From: Fen-1273 sp035516035
GTDB lineage: Bacteria > Bacteroidota > Ignavibacteria > UBA10030 > UBA6906
Reading direction: 5' to 3'
Assembly (NCBI GenBank): GCA_035516035.1
Contig: DATJAS010000077.1
Span: forward strand, 1 to 16,983
DNA: 16,983 bases
Shown: in pieces, positions 15,970-16,983 of the stretch
How positions within the stretch are numbered: position 1 is the first letter of the stretch
How the letters are laid out: every line of letters starts with the position of its first letter
Translations under genes and position numbers: made by a program
The notes under the pieces: generated by a model
The model's input: only the letters and a program-made list of their open reading frames with translations
Told to the model about the DNA's origin: nothing
The model's database searches: none

Positions 15970-16983
15970 ATGAGCACACGGCGATTCTCCGTGTCCGTCC
16001 CGGCGGCCGCAGCCCTCGCCTGCGCGGTTGCCGCTTCCTCACTCCCCCTGTCGGGGCAGACGCCCCCCGGCGAGGACACGCTCGCCGTCGTCGCATCGCG
16101 GCCGGTCACCGCGGCCGACCTGGTCGAGCGCGTGGACCTCATGCCGTTTCCCGGGAAGGACCGCCCGGCGGAGGCGGACTCGCTCAAAGTTCACGCGCTC
16201 CAGTCGATCGTCGCGGAGCGGCTCCTGGCCGCGGAGGCGGCCGTGCGGGGGATCGGATCGGATTCGCTCACCCGGTTGCACCTCGCGGGGCTCGAGAGGG
16301 CGCTGGTCCGCGACGAGCTGTACCGGCGCGAAGTCCAGCGGGGTGTGAGCGCGGGGACGGGCGAAATCGCCGCGGGCCTCCGGATGTACGCGCGACAGCT
16401 CCGCGTGCTCCTCGTCCGTTGCAGCTCGGAGGAGACCGCGCGCCGTGTCGGGCGGGCGCTGCGCGCGCGTGTGTCGGACCTGGACAGCGTTGCCGCGGCC
16501 GGTTTCGGCCCCGGGCTGATCTCCCGGGACAGTGTGACGATGAATTTCGGCATGCAGGACGAGTCGCTGGAGGAGCCGGCGTTCGCGCTGAACGCCGGCA
16601 GGCGCGTTTCTCCCGCGCTCTTCTCCCCGATCCTCGGGTGGGTGGTCCTGGATCTGCTCGACGAGCGGTCCAACCCTGCGTGCGAGAAGCAGAGCGTCGA
16701 CCAGCGCATGCTCTCCGTGAAGAGCATCATCGAGGGGAGGAAAGCGCAGGCGAAAGGGATCCGCTACATGGCGAGCGTGCTCGATCCGAGCCGTGCGGAG
16801 GCGGACCGCGGCGCGCTGGAGCTGCTGGCCCGCACGATCCACGACATGATCAGCGCGGACACCGCCGCGCACAGGGCGGAGGGGCGCTACATGCTCTCGC
16901 CCGGTGAAACCGACGCCCTGGAAACGAATCTCCGCGGCAATCTCGCCCGCGTGCTCGTCGACATGCCGGGAAGCCCCCTGACG
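15970..16983 (+). CDS. SurA/PpiC-like peptidyl-prolyl isomerase, exported (3' end missing)
   Basis: The frame runs open from ATG 15970 to the window edge, giving 338 visible residues. It begins with a signal peptide (MSTRRFSVSV, an Ala-rich core, LSGQ near residue 30). A SurA-type N-terminal helical region follows: VVASRPVTAADLVERV, then LQSIVAERLLAAEAA. A parvulin-like stretch lies at about residues 135-235, with LRVLLVRCSSEETARRV, an EEPAFALNAGRRVSP segment and GWVVLDLLDERSNP, in the order expected for PpiC domains. It is divergent: the usual ASHIL start reads LRVLLVR. Such proteins act in the periplasm as chaperones or proline isomerases for exported and outer-membrane proteins. In this operon it could help fold the large exported enzymes. 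It starts 16 bases after paralogue B. The family call is from motif order only; a helical chaperone without isomerase activity is possible. Confidence 0.65.
   Translation, partial: MSTRRFSVSVPAAAALACAVAASSLPLSGQTPPGEDTLAVVASRPVTAADLVERVDLMPFPGKDRPAEADSLKVHALQSIVAERLLAAEAAVRGIGSDSLTRLHLAGLERALVRDELYRREVQRGVSAGTGEIAAGLRMYARQLRVLLVRCSSEETARRVGRALRARVSDLDSVAAAGFGPGLISRDSVTMNFGMQDESLEEPAFALNAGRRVSPALFSPILGWVVLDLLDERSNPACEKQSVDQRMLSVKSIIEGRKAQAKGIRYMASVLDPSRAEADRGALELLARTIHDMISADTAAHRAEGRYMLSPGETDALETNLRGNLARVLVDMPGSPLT

Noticed and set aside
13452..16187. A minus-strand open frame of 911 codons
   Set aside because: It is antisense to paralogue B and the isomerase-like gene, has biased composition and no domain, and conflicts with strong plus-strand signals.

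Overview
The window is a high-GC stretch in which every supported gene lies on the plus strand. Eight genes are packed with gaps of 6 to 40 bases, so it reads as one operon fragment, cut at both ends. The lineage is probably in the FCB group (Ignavibacteriota, Bacteroidota or a relative). The evidence is a type IX secretion (T9SS) sorting domain of the NYPNPFNP type, a second, divergent C-terminal sorting-like domain, and a PorV/PorQ-family outer-membrane protein. The lineage call is an inference from protein style; no marker gene is present.

Layout: (1) 1-3110, the 3' part of a large secreted protein with a C-terminal sorting-like domain; (2) 3123-4133, a PorV/PorQ-family beta-barrel; (3) 4148-6544, a GH94 phosphorylase without a signal peptide, so probably cytoplasmic; (4) 6585-8159 and (5) 8167-9537, two tandem glucoamylase-type (PF10091, GH144-like) enzymes, the first ending in a T9SS sorting domain and the second a predicted lipoprotein; (6) 9544-12702 and (7) 12726-15953, two tandem paralogues of about 1,050 to 1,075 residues with a jelly-roll domain, a discoidin-like domain, a beta-sandwich and an (alpha/alpha)6 glycosidase-like domain; (8) 15970 to the window end, the 5' part of a secreted SurA/PpiC-like peptidyl-prolyl isomerase.

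Together the genes look like a beta-glucan breakdown module. Surface or lipoprotein-anchored GH144-like enzymes and exported large (alpha/alpha)6 proteins would cut and trim a glucan outside the cytoplasm. A cytoplasmic GH94 enzyme would phosphorolyse imported oligosaccharides to glucose 1-phosphate. The PorV/PorQ protein and the isomerase fit secretion and folding of the exported enzymes. GH144 enzymes characterised so far act on beta-1,2-glucan, and the GH94 is closest in motif to the phosphorylase-like domain of cyclic beta-1,2-glucan synthases, so beta-1,2-glucan is the leading guess. No transporter or regulator is visible.

The most distinctive points are the pair of large proteins, which look like an unassigned glycosidase family, and a 28-base palindromic-type repeat that forms the 5' coding end of both of them, read in two different frames. 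No tRNA, rRNA, CRISPR array, insertion sequence or clear terminator was seen. No gene-free stretch exceeds 40 bases.
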